Virus record (IMG/VR): IMGVR_UViG_3300035670_009774
Coordinates: 1 to 57,558 of that record
Source of the DNA: a virus
Strand: one strand, 5' to 3'
DNA length: 57,558 nt
Shown: positions 42,908-51,071 of the stretch, in pieces
Numbering within the stretch: the stretch's first letter is position 1
Layout: each line of letters opens with the position of its first letter
Notes under the pieces: model-generated
Databases searched by the model: none
What the model saw: the letters and a program-made list of their open reading frames with translations, nothing else
What the model was told of the DNA's origin: nothing
Made by a program: the position numbers and the translations under genes

Positions 42908-43562
42908 TCTAATTAAAATTTATAATAACTCCCTAAACCCAGAGATTTGTCAGTTTATTATTGATAAATTTGAATCATCCCAAAATCTAATAGAAGGAAT
43001 GTCAGGTGGTGGGGTAAAGAAATCAGTTAAAGCATCTACTGATTTGATGATTCATAGTGAACGTCATACCGATAAAGATTGGGATTATATATATAATTAT
43101 TTGATGGAAAATTTATTATCCCATTTAGTAGATTATCTTGAACATAATGATTTTCCTATTTTATCAAGTAATTTCTCCAGTAAATCTAGTATTGTTAGAA
43201 CAGCTCAATCATGTTTTATGAGTAGTAACAATAATATTCCTCATATCCAAATGCAAAGATATATTGGGGGTGAAGGTTATTACGCTTGGCACCATGAAAA
43301 TGAAGGTGGTAGTACTTCTAAACGAGAATTATTTTTTATATATTATTTAAATACTCTTAATACTGGGGGAACAGAGTTTAAATATAATCCTCAAATAGTC
43401 TATCCAGAAACTGGGAAACTTATAATGGCTCCGGCATATTGGACTCACAAACATAGAGGAAATGCTCCTGGTGAAGGGAATACAAAATATATCTTAACAG
43501 GTTGGATTGAAAGTAAACCTAATACAATTAGTGAAGAATTTGAACAAGATTATTTAATATGA
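42900..43562 (+). CDS. 2-oxoglutarate/Fe(II) oxygenase (prolyl 4-hydroxylase-like)
   Basis: 220 aa. Iron ligands are H131 and E133 in YAWHHENEG and a distal His in WTHKHRG (H183 or H185). FIYYLNTLNTGGTEFKYNPQ and GKLIMAPAYWTH are the usual DSBH strands, and KYILTGWIE ends the domain. The first metal pair is H-x-E rather than H-x-D, which I recall from phage members. It hydroxylates a protein, sugar or base using 2-oxoglutarate and O2. Its operon suggests a glycan or glycoprotein target. Confidence 0.83.
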   Translation: MDNLIKIYNNSLNPEICQFIIDKFESSQNLIEGMSGGGVKKSVKASTDLMIHSERHTDKDWDYIYNYLMENLLSHLVDYLEHNDFPILSSNFSSKSSIVRTAQSCFMSSNNNIPHIQMQRYIGGEGYYAWHHENEGGSTSKRELFFIYYLNTLNTGGTEFKYNPQIVYPETGKLIMAPAYWTHKHRGNAPGEGNTKYILTGWIESKPNTISEEFEQDYLI

Positions 43563-44509
43563 ATCTAAATATAAATTTTACCCCGGATAATATTGTTATT
43601 TGGAATCATGAACCCGAAAATATTGAATTAGAAGGAATCTATATAGATATTGAAACAAATTTAATAATTTTTAAAAATATATTATATTTACCACCTTATG
43701 ATGGTTATGTAAATATTTCTTTAGATCACGATAATTTTAGGTATTGTAAAGGATTTGAGGTAAAATTATATTATAAAGGTGAATTAGTTAAAACAGCTAC
43801 TCATATATATGATAATAAATTAGATAGTCGTTTATATTTTTATCGAAGTGATAATGCCTCAAACTATGGTTCTTGGTTAAGTTTATTTCATCAAAATGAA
43901 TATGGTAATAAAATTAATATAAGTCCAAACGATATTGTATACGATTTAGGAGCTAATATTGGAGCTTTTACAAAATGGGCAACTTTTTATAACCCAAAAT
44001 CGATATATAGTTTTGAACCAACTCCATCTTTATATAAAGATTTATTAAAAACATTTGAACATAATTCTAATGTTAATGTTTTAGATTTAGCAATAACTAA
44101 TACTAATAAATTAATTAACTTTTATTCTTTTACTGAGGATACAAGTAATACTTTAATAGAAACTCCTATAGAAAACATAATTCCTGAAAAATTTAATGGG
44201 ATTATTGAGGTACAAGGAATTAATTTAGAAGAGTATGTAAAAAAACATAATTTACCTTTACCTACATTATTAAAAATAGATATTGAAGGTAGTGAATATG
44301 ATTTTTTTGAAAATACAAGTAATGATTTTTTTATTAATATTTCACAAATGATTATAGAATTTCATCATAATAGTAGTGGGATTGAAAAATTAGATAAAAT
44401 TAATACAATTATAAAAAGATTTTTAAATTTAGGTTATAAAATTCAAGTAAAAGAAGGTGATTCAATAGATAATTATATGTTTACTATTCTTATTACTAAA
44501 TTTGGTTAA
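43559..44509 (+). CDS. FkbM-family methyltransferase with N-terminal beta domain
   Basis: 316 aa. The first about 115 residues are a beta-rich extension (IYIDIETNLIIFKNILYLPP). The methyltransferase domain follows with VYDLGANIGAFTKWA (about 124-138), YSFEPTPSLY and the FkbM signature LLKIDIEGSEYDFF (about 238-251). O-methylation of a sugar is likely. The same family is encoded at 13463-14122 without the extension, so this copy may recognise a different acceptor. Confidence 0.86.
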   Translation: MNLNINFTPDNIVIWNHEPENIELEGIYIDIETNLIIFKNILYLPPYDGYVNISLDHDNFRYCKGFEVKLYYKGELVKTATHIYDNKLDSRLYFYRSDNASNYGSWLSLFHQNEYGNKINISPNDIVYDLGANIGAFTKWATFYNPKSIYSFEPTPSLYKDLLKTFEHNSNVNVLDLAITNTNKLINFYSFTEDTSNTLIETPIENIIPEKFNGIIEVQGINLEEYVKKHNLPLPTLLKIDIEGSEYDFFENTSNDFFINISQMIIEFHHNSSGIEKLDKINTIIKRFLNLGYKIQVKEGDSIDNYMFTILITKFG

Positions 44510-44532
44510 TTAGTTTTAAGTTATTATATTAT
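44501..44532 (+). promoter_or_regulatory. Promoter-like site before the thyX operon
   Basis: TTTG (44501-44504), a 20-bp gap, TATATTAT (44525-44532), 4 bp before the ATG at 44537. The -7 box has one change from the family and TTCG is absent. Confidence 0.5.
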
Positions 44533-44536
44533 ATAA

Positions 44537-44743
44537 ATGTCAAAAGGTTTAAAATTAACTAAAGAAGATTACCATGAAATAACTGATCGTTTACATGTGA
44601 TTAGTTGTATGGTGAATGATCATTTAATCCAACATAAAGTAAGTAAACTAGACAAAGAAATCAACCAACCAATTGAACAAGCATTAAATTTACTATTTGA
44701 TGCCTATCAAACCTCAGGAAAAAAACTATTTGAAAATGAATAA
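44537..44743 (+). CDS. Small protein of unknown function
   Basis: 68 aa. Helical throughout: LTKEDYHEITDRLHVISCMV, then KLDKEINQPIEQALNLLFDA. It overlaps thyX by 8 bp. No known domain; it could be a small helical-bundle partner. Confidence 0.62.
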   Translation: MSKGLKLTKEDYHEITDRLHVISCMVNDHLIQHKVSKLDKEINQPIEQALNLLFDAYQTSGKKLFENE

Positions 44744-45359
44744 TACAGCAGAATTACTAGGATATTACGGTGATGATTTAACTCATGCTTGTTCAGCTTG
44801 GACAAGTACATCACGTGAATTAACTGATGAAAAAATTGCTCGAGTATCTAAATTGTTAACAATGTTAGCAACTGAAGGTCATCATACTCCATTTGAAAAA
44901 TCGGGATTACATTTTCTAGTAACGGTAGACCAAGCAACACACATACATTTGTTGAAACACCGTATTGGAGTAAGTATAAACGGTGAAAGTGCTCGTTATA
45001 AGGAACTTAAAGAGGATAAAATGTACATCCCAAATGATTGGAGTAATACTTGGCATTTTAAACTTGAAAAATTTGCTGAAGAGGGAAATAAATTGTATCA
45101 TGAAGCCCTTGAATATTTTACTCCTATTTTAGGTCGTAAACGTGCTAAAGAATCTGCTCGTTTCTTTAAAACATTCAATTCCCAAATTACTATGGATATT
45201 ATGTTTAACTGGAGAAGTTTTGCTCATTTTCAACAACTTCGAAACAGTGAACATGCTCAAAAAGAAGTTAAATTTTTAGCTCAAGAAATGCTTGATTTAG
45301 TTAAAAATATTGAAGGTAATCCATTTGAACACACAATTAATGCTTTTGGACTTAATTAA
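44736..45359 (+). CDS. thyX: Flavin-dependent thymidylate synthase ThyX
   Basis: 207 aa from ATG at 44736; an in-frame start 39 bp upstream is rejected. ThyX methylates dUMP to dTMP using FAD, NADPH and methylenetetrahydrofolate. TEGHHTPFEKSGLHFLVTVD and the signature KHRIGVSINGESARY (74-88) match RHRxxSxNExSxRY with Lys in the first place. NWRSFAHFQQLRNSEHAQKE is the second active-site region. It supplies dTTP for this AT-rich genome. Confidence 0.93.
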   Translation: MNNTAELLGYYGDDLTHACSAWTSTSRELTDEKIARVSKLLTMLATEGHHTPFEKSGLHFLVTVDQATHIHLLKHRIGVSINGESARYKELKEDKMYIPNDWSNTWHFKLEKFAEEGNKLYHEALEYFTPILGRKRAKESARFFKTFNSQITMDIMFNWRSFAHFQQLRNSEHAQKEVKFLAQEMLDLVKNIEGNPFEHTINAFGLN

Positions 45360-45365
45360 TTTAAT

Positions 45366-45737
45366 TTGAAAAAACCTGATAATGTAGCAGATAGTCCTGG
45401 GTTATTACCTTATGCTTCAAATGTTGGAGCCCCAGTGATTAAAGTAGAGGATATTTCCGCTTGGAAAGCGGTTAATGCTATTAAGGTAAACCATCAGTTA
45501 CAAACCAAATTTAATGAATTAAAAGAAGAGTATAAAAAACTAGTAGAAGAATACAAATGGAATGAGTTAGTTTATAATGCTAAATTTTCATTTGAACCTG
45601 TTATTGGTCAAACTTATCATTTGTATATTGGTAGAGATAAAAATATATTTTTATCAATGGTAAATCCTGATGAATGGTCATATGAATGGGTAGGTAGTTT
45701 TACATTAGATTCAAATAACAAATGGAACAAAATATGA
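45366..45737 (+). CDS. DUF2452-like protein
   Basis: 123 aa from a TTG start (no ATG before the conserved part). KPDNVADSPGLLPYASNVGA at the N-terminus and FEPVIGQTYHLYIGRDKNIF in the second half match the DUF2452 family as I remember it, which is known from bacteria and phages without function. A helical segment between them is a coiled coil (about 47-65). Overlaps the Nudix gene by 4 bp. Confidence 0.65.
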   Translation: MKKPDNVADSPGLLPYASNVGAPVIKVEDISAWKAVNAIKVNHQLQTKFNELKEEYKKLVEEYKWNELVYNAKFSFEPVIGQTYHLYIGRDKNIFLSMVNPDEWSYEWVGSFTLDSNNKWNKI

Positions 45738-46090
45738 AACGAGTTGTAGCAGGTATTGTTGAAAAAGATGGTAAATTACTTATGTTTCACAGTAAAAAAC
45801 ATAACTTATGGGAATTTCCTGGAGGTAAAGTTGAAGAAGGTGAAACTGACGTTGATGCTTTAAAACGTGAATGGAGAGAAGAATTAAATTGTGAAATTAT
45901 TATTGATCAATATTTTGATTACCATTACAGCGAAACAGATGGTTGGGAAATAAATTATTATTTAATTACCCCAATTACAAATTGGACCTTTAAAGAACAT
46001 ACCGAAGCTAAATACCTACCCCCAGATGAAGCAATGTTATTAGAAATGTGGCCTAGTGATTGGTTAATGGTTGGTGAATTTTATGAATAA
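45734..46090 (+). CDS. Nudix hydrolase (MutT-like)
   Basis: 118 aa from ATG at 45734 (ATGA overlap); an ATG 12 bp upstream is also in frame. The Nudix box is GGKVEEGETDVDALKREWRE, continuing E-L-N, which fits GX5EX7REUXEEXGU apart from Asn for the last Gly. MutT-like enzymes hydrolyse 8-oxo-dGTP or other nucleoside diphosphate derivatives. Next to thyX it probably cleans the dNTP pool. It is also a candidate for nucleotide-sugar hydrolysis. Confidence 0.85.
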   Translation: MKRVVAGIVEKDGKLLMFHSKKHNLWEFPGGKVEEGETDVDALKREWREELNCEIIIDQYFDYHYSETDGWEINYYLITPITNWTFKEHTEAKYLPPDEAMLLEMWPSDWLMVGEFYE

Positions 46091-46298
46091 TATATACTAT
46101 CATAACGGACAACCTTATAAAGTTTTAAGGGTACTTAAATCACACAATGTGTCTCCTAAAGGGTATTTAAACATGGAATTACTTAAGGAATGGAGAGATT
46201 ATATTGGTGCGGATCATGTTTTACAAAAACAAGATGAATTTTGGCTCTGTGAAACAATTAAAGAGGCTGAAGTTGTGGAAGAAAATTTGGTTTCCTAA
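46083..46298 (+). CDS. Small protein of unknown function
   Basis: 71 aa from ATG at 46083 (8-bp overlap with the Nudix gene). IYYHNGQPYKVLRVLKSHNV suggests a small beta-barrel, followed by a helix and DEFWLCETIKEAEVVEE. No family recognised. Ends inside the next promoter region. Confidence 0.6.
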   Translation: MNNIYYHNGQPYKVLRVLKSHNVSPKGYLNMELLKEWRDYIGADHVLQKQDEFWLCETIKEAEVVEENLVS

Positions 46299-46317
46299 AA
46301 TCCATTTCGTATATTTA
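46286..46317 (+). promoter_or_regulatory. Promoter
   Basis: TTTG (46286-46289), a 20-bp gap, TATATTTA (46310-46317) preceded by TTTCG. It overlaps the last codons of the upstream gene. ATG at 46337. Confidence 0.75.
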
Positions 46318-46336
46318 CGTATAATAAATTAAAGTT

Positions 46337-46537
46337 ATGGAAAAAATAGGTGAAATTTTAGGAACAGTAGCAGTAGCATTGGTTGTTATCTTTGTATTAG
46401 CATTTCCTGTTCAATGGTTGTGGAATAATTGTTTAGTACCCGCCGTTAACGGTATTAATTACATTGGGTTTTGGCAAGCATTAGGTCTTACAATTCTTTC
46501 AAATGTATTGTTTAAATCTAATGTAAATAAAAAATGA
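46337..46537 (+). CDS. Small membrane protein
   Basis: 66 aa with two membrane helices (ILGTVAVALVVIFVLAFPVQ, about 8-27, and INYIGFWQALGLTILSNVLF, about 40-59). ATTAAAGTTATG start. Function unknown; first of a four-gene unit that includes another membrane protein and the metallophosphoesterase. Confidence 0.68.
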   Translation: MEKIGEILGTVAVALVVIFVLAFPVQWLWNNCLVPAVNGINYIGFWQALGLTILSNVLFKSNVNKK

Positions 46538-46947
46538 TACATAAATTTAAACGTTACATTCAACGAGTTGCTATTAAAACAATTCGTATGATGAATCCTG
46601 GGATTGATAGGCATGCTAGTGATTATGATCATGAAGCGTTTTCAATTTCAAAACGATTGATTTCCAAACGAGAAACAACACTATTGATCTCCCCAATTTC
46701 CGGAAAACGATATATTAAAAGTGATGATAATCAATTGTTTATCATTATTGAAAGTCATCAAATGACTATTGTTAATCACCAATACAGTTATAATATTGAT
46801 ATTGCTGGAAAATCATTTGAGAAAATATCTCAAGTGTTTGATGCTGAAGTTGAAAAACGTAGGGAAGATATGGAAGCAGAAATACGTTCAAATGTAAAAC
46901 ATTCCTTATCAAACATTTATAAAAGTTTATTGAATGAAAAAATTTAA
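46534..46947 (+). CDS. Protein of unknown function
   Basis: 137 aa, ATGA overlap. Basic N-terminus (HKFKRYIQRVAIKTIRMMNP), then a beta-rich part (QLFIIIESHQMTIVNHQYSY) and a charged C-terminal helix. Phage proteins with a basic helix and small beta domain often bind nucleic acids, but no specific match is seen. Confidence 0.62.
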   Translation: MIHKFKRYIQRVAIKTIRMMNPGIDRHASDYDHEAFSISKRLISKRETTLLISPISGKRYIKSDDNQLFIIIESHQMTIVNHQYSYNIDIAGKSFEKISQVFDAEVEKRREDMEAEIRSNVKHSLSNIYKSLLNEKI

Positions 46948-47188
46948 AAGTTTATGGTACACAGGATTAGCCATTGTTGGTATTCCTGCTGTTATAGTTG
47001 TTATAGCTACTTTTTTTGTAATATTAAATCAAACTAAAACAATAATTTATCCTGCAGAAAAATCACAACAAGAAAAACCAAAAGTTGACACAGTAGTTGT
47101 AGAAAAGCGTGTAGTAGTAAGAGATACTGTGTATATTAAACCAAAACCAACCCCAAAATCAGTAGCAACAGTACAAGATACATTATGA
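46934..47188 (+). CDS. Single-pass membrane protein with Pro/Lys-rich tail
   Basis: 84 aa. One N-terminal membrane helix (GLAIVGIPAVIVVIATFFVI, about 12-31) and a periplasmic tail rich in Lys, Val and Pro (VEKRVVVRDTVYIKPKPTPK). The layout, a short anchor plus Lys-Pro repeats, resembles a mini TonB or an inner-membrane spanin. The overlap with its neighbours is 14 and 4 bp. Role unproven. Confidence 0.6.
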   Translation: MKKFKSLWYTGLAIVGIPAVIVVIATFFVILNQTKTIIYPAEKSQQEKPKVDTVVVEKRVVVRDTVYIKPKPTPKSVATVQDTL

Positions 47189-47892
47189 GAATAACCTTTA
47201 TTTCAGATACTCACACTAAACATGCTCAAATTACTCAGGATTTACCTGGTGGTGATTTGCTCATTCATGCTGGTGACTTGATGAATTCAGGTTATTATTG
47301 GGAAGAAGTATATCCATTTTTAGATTGGTTTAATAATTTAGGTAATTACGATCATAAAGTATTCATTGCTGGCAATCATGATAGATTGTTTGAAGATAGA
47401 CCAGAAGAAGTAAAGGGTTTACTTACTGGTTATAAAAATATTGATTATTTACGAGATGAATGGATTATAGTTGGAGATGCAGATCCACATAATCCAAATG
47501 TAAAAACTGCTAGAATATACGGTTCACCTTGGCAACCTGAGTTTTATAATTGGGCATTTAATCTACCTCGTAATGGAGTTGATTTAGAGGAAAAATGGTT
47601 TAATATTCCTAATAGTACTGATATTTTAATTACACATGGTCCACCTTGGGGGCATTGTGATGTTACTCCTTATGGTAATCTAAATGTTGGTTGTGAATTA
47701 TTACGTGTACGAGTAGATGAATTAAAACCTAAAATCCATGTATTTGGACATGTCCATTCAGGTTATGGATATAAGTTTCATGAAGGTACTCATTTTATTA
47801 ATGCTGCTGTGTTGAGTGAGCGTTACCAATATAGTAATAAACCAATTACAGTTGATTGGAATCCCGAAACAAACGAATTAGAATTTATATAA
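47185..47892 (+). CDS. Metallophosphoesterase (calcineurin-like)
   Basis: 235 aa. All metal motifs are present: ISDTHTK (D8, H10), HAGDLMNSG, AGNHDRLF, LITHGPPWG and FGHVHSGYG. The set of short loops resembles the MPPED-type phosphodiesterases, which cleave cyclic nucleotides. In a phage this could destroy cyclic-nucleotide defence signals, e.g. CBASS or Pycsar products, or act on nucleic-acid ends. The substrate is not readable from sequence. Confidence 0.85.
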   Translation: MRITFISDTHTKHAQITQDLPGGDLLIHAGDLMNSGYYWEEVYPFLDWFNNLGNYDHKVFIAGNHDRLFEDRPEEVKGLLTGYKNIDYLRDEWIIVGDADPHNPNVKTARIYGSPWQPEFYNWAFNLPRNGVDLEEKWFNIPNSTDILITHGPPWGHCDVTPYGNLNVGCELLRVRVDELKPKIHVFGHVHSGYGYKFHEGTHFINAAVLSERYQYSNKPITVDWNPETNELEFI

Positions 47893-47894
47893 TT

Positions 47895-48527
47895 ATGGAA
47901 ACAAATTTTGCACCTACATTCTTTGATAGTGTCAAACGAATGGTTAATAGACAAAGATGGTATTGGAAAACATGGGATTTCCTAAAATATGACATGCCTA
48001 ATTTCTTTAGAAACCTATGGTTATTTAGAAAAGATCTATATAACTATCATTGGTACTCAGGTCAACATGCTGTACTTCCGTTTATGAAAACAGCTTTAAA
48101 TAATATGGCTACTAAAATTGATGAACGTGGAATTGAAATAGAATATTCTAAATCTAAAAAATTAGATAAAATGCGTCGTGCTGTTTATCTTATGGAACGT
48201 TTTATCGAAGATGATTTTATTGATTTAGCTGAAAAAGAATTAGGTGAAGTAGTGTGTCATGGATTTGCATTTGAACCTGTACCTGATAAACCAGGTTATA
48301 GTCAATTAGTAGATAAAGAAACACCTGAAGAAAGAGAACACAACAGTAAAGTATATACTCGTGCTCGTGAAATTGAAGAACAGATGTGGAATGAATTATG
48401 GATTACTTTAAAGGGTCAAGATTATTCTGATTTTGATAAAATCAAAGGTGATGCCAAATGGAAAGAGCAAGACGAATTGTATAAAAACTGGTTTGATGGA
48501 TCAGGTTTGCGAGGATGGTGGGATTAG
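47895..48527 (+). CDS. Protein of unknown function
   Basis: 210 aa from ATG at 47895 (an upstream start would overlap the phosphoesterase). Rich in Trp, Tyr and Arg at the N-terminus (RQRWYWKTWDFLKYDMPNFF), then long helices and an acidic C-terminal half. It shares this aromatic/basic opening with the protein at 48574, which suggests two related families. No motif recognised. Confidence 0.65.
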   Translation: METNFAPTFFDSVKRMVNRQRWYWKTWDFLKYDMPNFFRNLWLFRKDLYNYHWYSGQHAVLPFMKTALNNMATKIDERGIEIEYSKSKKLDKMRRAVYLMERFIEDDFIDLAEKELGEVVCHGFAFEPVPDKPGYSQLVDKETPEEREHNSKVYTRAREIEEQMWNELWITLKGQDYSDFDKIKGDAKWKEQDELYKNWFDGSGLRGWWD

Positions 48528-48559
48528 TTTGGAGAACTGAAATAGGATTCGTATATTTA
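48528..48559 (+). promoter_or_regulatory. Promoter
   Basis: TTTG (48528-48531), a 20-bp gap, TATATTTA (48552-48559) followed by C. ATG at 48574, 14 bp after the -7 box. Confidence 0.75.
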
Positions 48560-48573
48560 CACAAATAAAAGTT

Positions 48574-49203
48574 ATGAGCAAAATAAATAAAAACAGTAAA
48601 TTCTACAAACCACCGACGTTCAAAGAACGTATGGAAAATCTTAAATACACAATCCTGTTTTGGAAAGGACGTAGTAAAGGAAGGATTTATACCCGTAATA
48701 TTGAGTTGGATGATTTCAGATATATCTTCTTTCCCAAAGGATTTGAGAAATATGGTTATTTAGGAACACAAATATGGGGTGAAGATAGTGATTATTTTAA
48801 AGCATTATATCCATTAGTACTTGCTTTAGATTATGAGGCAAAACCTAAATTATGTCCAAGATGGTTTTTACGCTTCTTACATGTGTTTGGTAGTGATAAA
48901 TCAATTGTTCGAGTTCGTAATTGGACTTTACATAACTTACATCGTAAACTAACTAAGGGTATTGCCTTTGTAGATTGGAAAACTAAATGGTCAGATTACG
49001 ATCTACGTATCTCAATTCACGGACCTAAACATTTACAAGATTTAGCTGATGATATTGAGCATGGATTTTATTCTAGAGGTAGACAAAATGAATTAGTTGA
49101 ACAAATCAAAGCAATAGACCCAGATGCTTCAATCATTTGGGGCAGTATTGAACGCTTTGAAAAACAATTAGAAGAATTAGAAAATAAAAATGAACAAGGT
49201 TAA
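48574..49203 (+). CDS. Protein of unknown function
   Basis: 209 aa, ATAAAAGTTATG start. FKERMENLKYTILFWKGRSK opens a basic, aromatic N-terminal half; the C-terminal part (LHNLHRKLTKGIAFVDWKTK and onward) is mixed helix/strand. Distantly similar in composition to the previous gene. No known domain. It overlaps the next gene by 14 bp. Confidence 0.62.
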   Translation: MSKINKNSKFYKPPTFKERMENLKYTILFWKGRSKGRIYTRNIELDDFRYIFFPKGFEKYGYLGTQIWGEDSDYFKALYPLVLALDYEAKPKLCPRWFLRFLHVFGSDKSIVRVRNWTLHNLHRKLTKGIAFVDWKTKWSDYDLRISIHGPKHLQDLADDIEHGFYSRGRQNELVEQIKAIDPDASIIWGSIERFEKQLEELENKNEQG

Positions 49204-49396
49204 TATTTGGGTAGTAACAGCCCATCGCACTACTTTAAGTGAACATTCTTATGTAGTTGGATTGTATGAGAATTTTGAAGATGCTAAAAAAGCAGCTAAT
49301 ATTGAACAATACAATAGAGGAGGCAAATATAATATGGATATTAATGGATACATTCTTAACAAACTCCCAGAAGAAATAATTAATAACGAAATATGA
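49190..49396 (+). CDS. Small protein of unknown function
   Basis: 68 aa. KVNIWVVTAHRTTLSEHSYV, then GLYENFEDAKKAANIEQYNR reads as a ferredoxin-like beta-alpha-beta unit. No active-site motif. Overlaps both neighbours by 4 to 14 bp. Confidence 0.6.
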   Translation: MNKVNIWVVTAHRTTLSEHSYVVGLYENFEDAKKAANIEQYNRGGKYNMDINGYILNKLPEEIINNEI

Positions 49397-49746
49397 GTAA
49401 ATTAGGAAGTAGAGGAATTCCAATAACATTAACGGAAGATAATGTATTGAAGATTGCTATTGAGCAAGGAGTAATTGAAAACGAATTCAATTGGAAATTA
49501 GTTCGTGAACATGATGGATTAACTAAACAATCAAAGGAGGTAATGTGGATTGAATTTAATGATGAAGGTCGTTTTAAATCAAAACATGATGAACCTGCTG
49601 TTGATAGAAGTTTAATGATGTCTCCTTTTACATTTTCATTTACTTGGCAGACAACTCCTGTTACAGAAATATTGGAGGAGCGAAAAGATTATATTAAATT
49701 TAAGACACGAAATAGTGTTTACGAATTATTTAAATTAAATGTTTAA
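49393..49746 (+). CDS. Protein of unknown function
   Basis: 117 aa, ATGA overlap. Mixed helix and strand; SFTWQTTPVTEILEERKDYI and KFKTRNSVYELFKLNV look like a small beta sheet. No membrane segment or catalytic motif. Confidence 0.6.
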   Translation: MSKLGSRGIPITLTEDNVLKIAIEQGVIENEFNWKLVREHDGLTKQSKEVMWIEFNDEGRFKSKHDEPAVDRSLMMSPFTFSFTWQTTPVTEILEERKDYIKFKTRNSVYELFKLNV

Positions 49747-49846
49747 CTTATTATTAAATATTTTATTAATAATTTGGACATTATTGATTTCATGGTTAAT
49801 TTATAATATCATAAAACATATATGGAAACTAAACGCAAACGATTAA
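49739..49846 (+). CDS. Single-pass membrane mini-protein
   Basis: 35 aa, read directly from the sequence. One membrane helix covers most of it (NLLLNILLIIWTLLISWLIY). It overlaps the upstream gene by 8 bp and the next by 25 bp. Short coding length makes the call tentative. Holin-like or regulatory membrane peptides look like this. Confidence 0.4.
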   Translation: MFNLLLNILLIIWTLLISWLIYNIIKHIWKLNAND

Positions 49847-50115
49847 CTCGAGAACAAAAACGCGAAAAAGCAGTTGTAGATCTAATAAATCAAATGTTTA
49901 TTATTGCTGGTCATCAAGTTACTTATGATGATATCAAGGATCGTAAAGATAATTGGTTTCAACAATGGGAAATGACTGTTGAACAAGCAGATGAATGGAA
50001 AAAATGGGGTGTAAAATACTTACGTGAAAATCTTAAAATAAACAAAGCATCAGCTGAACGAGAAATGTTATGGGTTAATTTACAATGGGGCTTGAAATAT
50101 AGTAATTGGGAATAA
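49822..50115 (+). CDS. Small helical protein of unknown function
   Basis: 97 aa. Basic N-terminus (METKRKRLTREQKREKAVVD), then helices with NWFQQWEMTVEQADEWKKWG. A helical, probably nucleic-acid-binding protein by charge. No named family recognised. Confidence 0.62.
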   Translation: METKRKRLTREQKREKAVVDLINQMFIIAGHQVTYDDIKDRKDNWFQQWEMTVEQADEWKKWGVKYLRENLKINKASAEREMLWVNLQWGLKYSNWE

Positions 50116-50116
50116 T

Positions 50117-50338
50117 ATGGAACTACAGAAGCTTGAGAAAATGATTAACACTTATCTAAACGATATTCAAGCGTTTGGAGAAGATAATGAATATGATAAT
50201 GCTAAAGAAGTATTAATTGATTTTCTATTATACTTTCAGAGTATAGATGATGAAGATTTTATAGATAGTATAGATGAGTATTATGAAAAAATAGATACTG
50301 ATTTAGGCTATGATTTTGACGATGATGATGAAGATTAA
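50117..50338 (+). CDS. Small acidic protein of unknown function
   Basis: 73 aa, strongly acidic (over 20 Asp/Glu), with YDFDDDDED at the C-terminus. A coiled-coil-like start (LQKLEKMINTYLNDIQAFGE) and an amphipathic middle. Acidic mini-proteins in phages can be DNA mimics; no direct evidence here. Confidence 0.62.
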   Translation: MELQKLEKMINTYLNDIQAFGEDNEYDNAKEVLIDFLLYFQSIDDEDFIDSIDEYYEKIDTDLGYDFDDDDED

Positions 50339-50681
50339 TTATATAGCATTACTGATAGGAATAGTATTTGGATTTTTAGCTCAAATTGCAACCTTTTTTC
50401 AATTACAAGGATCACTTAGATATGAGTGGTTTAAGAATAATTACTGGTTTGCTGTACTTATGGGGATTCCTATTTCAATGTTATTTATGGAATCTGTTAA
50501 ACAAATGGTTACTGCTTATAGTGGACAACTATGGCCTTCACGCTTAATTGGGTTTTCAATAGGTGCAATAGTATTTACTTGGTTAAGTTGGTGGTTATTT
50601 AAAGAACCAGTAACAATGAAAACAATGGTAAGTTTATTATTTGCAATTGGTATTTTAGGTGTTCAAATATTTTGGAAATGA
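50328..50681 (+). CDS. Four-helix membrane protein
   Basis: 117 aa from the last of four possible ATGs (50310, 50322, 50325, 50328); the first ones extend over the acidic end of the previous gene. Four membrane helices, e.g. YIALLIGIVFGFLAQIATFF and MVSLLFAIGILGVQIFWK. The size and topology recall small DMT-type transporters. Function unknown; overlaps the upstream gene by 11 bp. Confidence 0.68.
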   Translation: MKINYIALLIGIVFGFLAQIATFFQLQGSLRYEWFKNNYWFAVLMGIPISMLFMESVKQMVTAYSGQLWPSRLIGFSIGAIVFTWLSWWLFKEPVTMKTMVSLLFAIGILGVQIFWK

Positions 50682-50971
50682 GTTGGTTAAAAAAATTATT
50701 TAAATCAAAACTACAACCACAACCTGAAATTATTAGGGAAATTGTTCATATTCCTTATGAAACTTTAGTACTTAAAGCACGTATTAGTGAACCTGAAATG
50801 CCTAGGTATGCAATAGTTGATCCTAACTATGCAATGAATCAAGTAAAAAGCCAACTAGCAATGGAATTATTAGAACAAATAGTAAACCAAGATCTAATTA
50901 AATTTGAAAATATTCAAGATTTTGGTCATAATATAGTTGAAGCAACAATATTAGTATCAATTAAAAAGTAA
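50678..50971 (+). CDS. Small protein of unknown function
   Basis: 97 aa from ATG at 50678 (ATGA overlap). Basic start (SWLKKLFKSKLQPQPEIIRE), then RYAIVDPNYAMNQVKSQLAM and a beta-rich end. It may bind a membrane surface through the amphipathic first helix. No family recognised. Confidence 0.6.
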   Translation: MSWLKKLFKSKLQPQPEIIREIVHIPYETLVLKARISEPEMPRYAIVDPNYAMNQVKSQLAMELLEQIVNQDLIKFENIQDFGHNIVEATILVSIKK

Positions 50972-50974
50972 GAT

Positions 50975-51070
50975 ATGGAACAATTTATTTGGGGAGTATT
51001 AGGAGTAATGTTAGTCGTAGGTATTTCTTATTTATTTAGTGAATGGGAAGATAAACAAAAAAAGAAATAA
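50975..51070 (+). CDS. Single-pass membrane mini-protein
   Basis: 31 aa, read directly from the sequence: one helix (FIWGVLGVMLVVGISYLFSE) and a basic tail EDKQKKK. It begins 3 bp after the upstream stop and is followed by the next gene after 1 bp. Topology with the Lys tail inside is likely. Confidence 0.5.
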   Translation: MEQFIWGVLGVMLVVGISYLFSEWEDKQKKK

Positions 51071-51071
51071 T

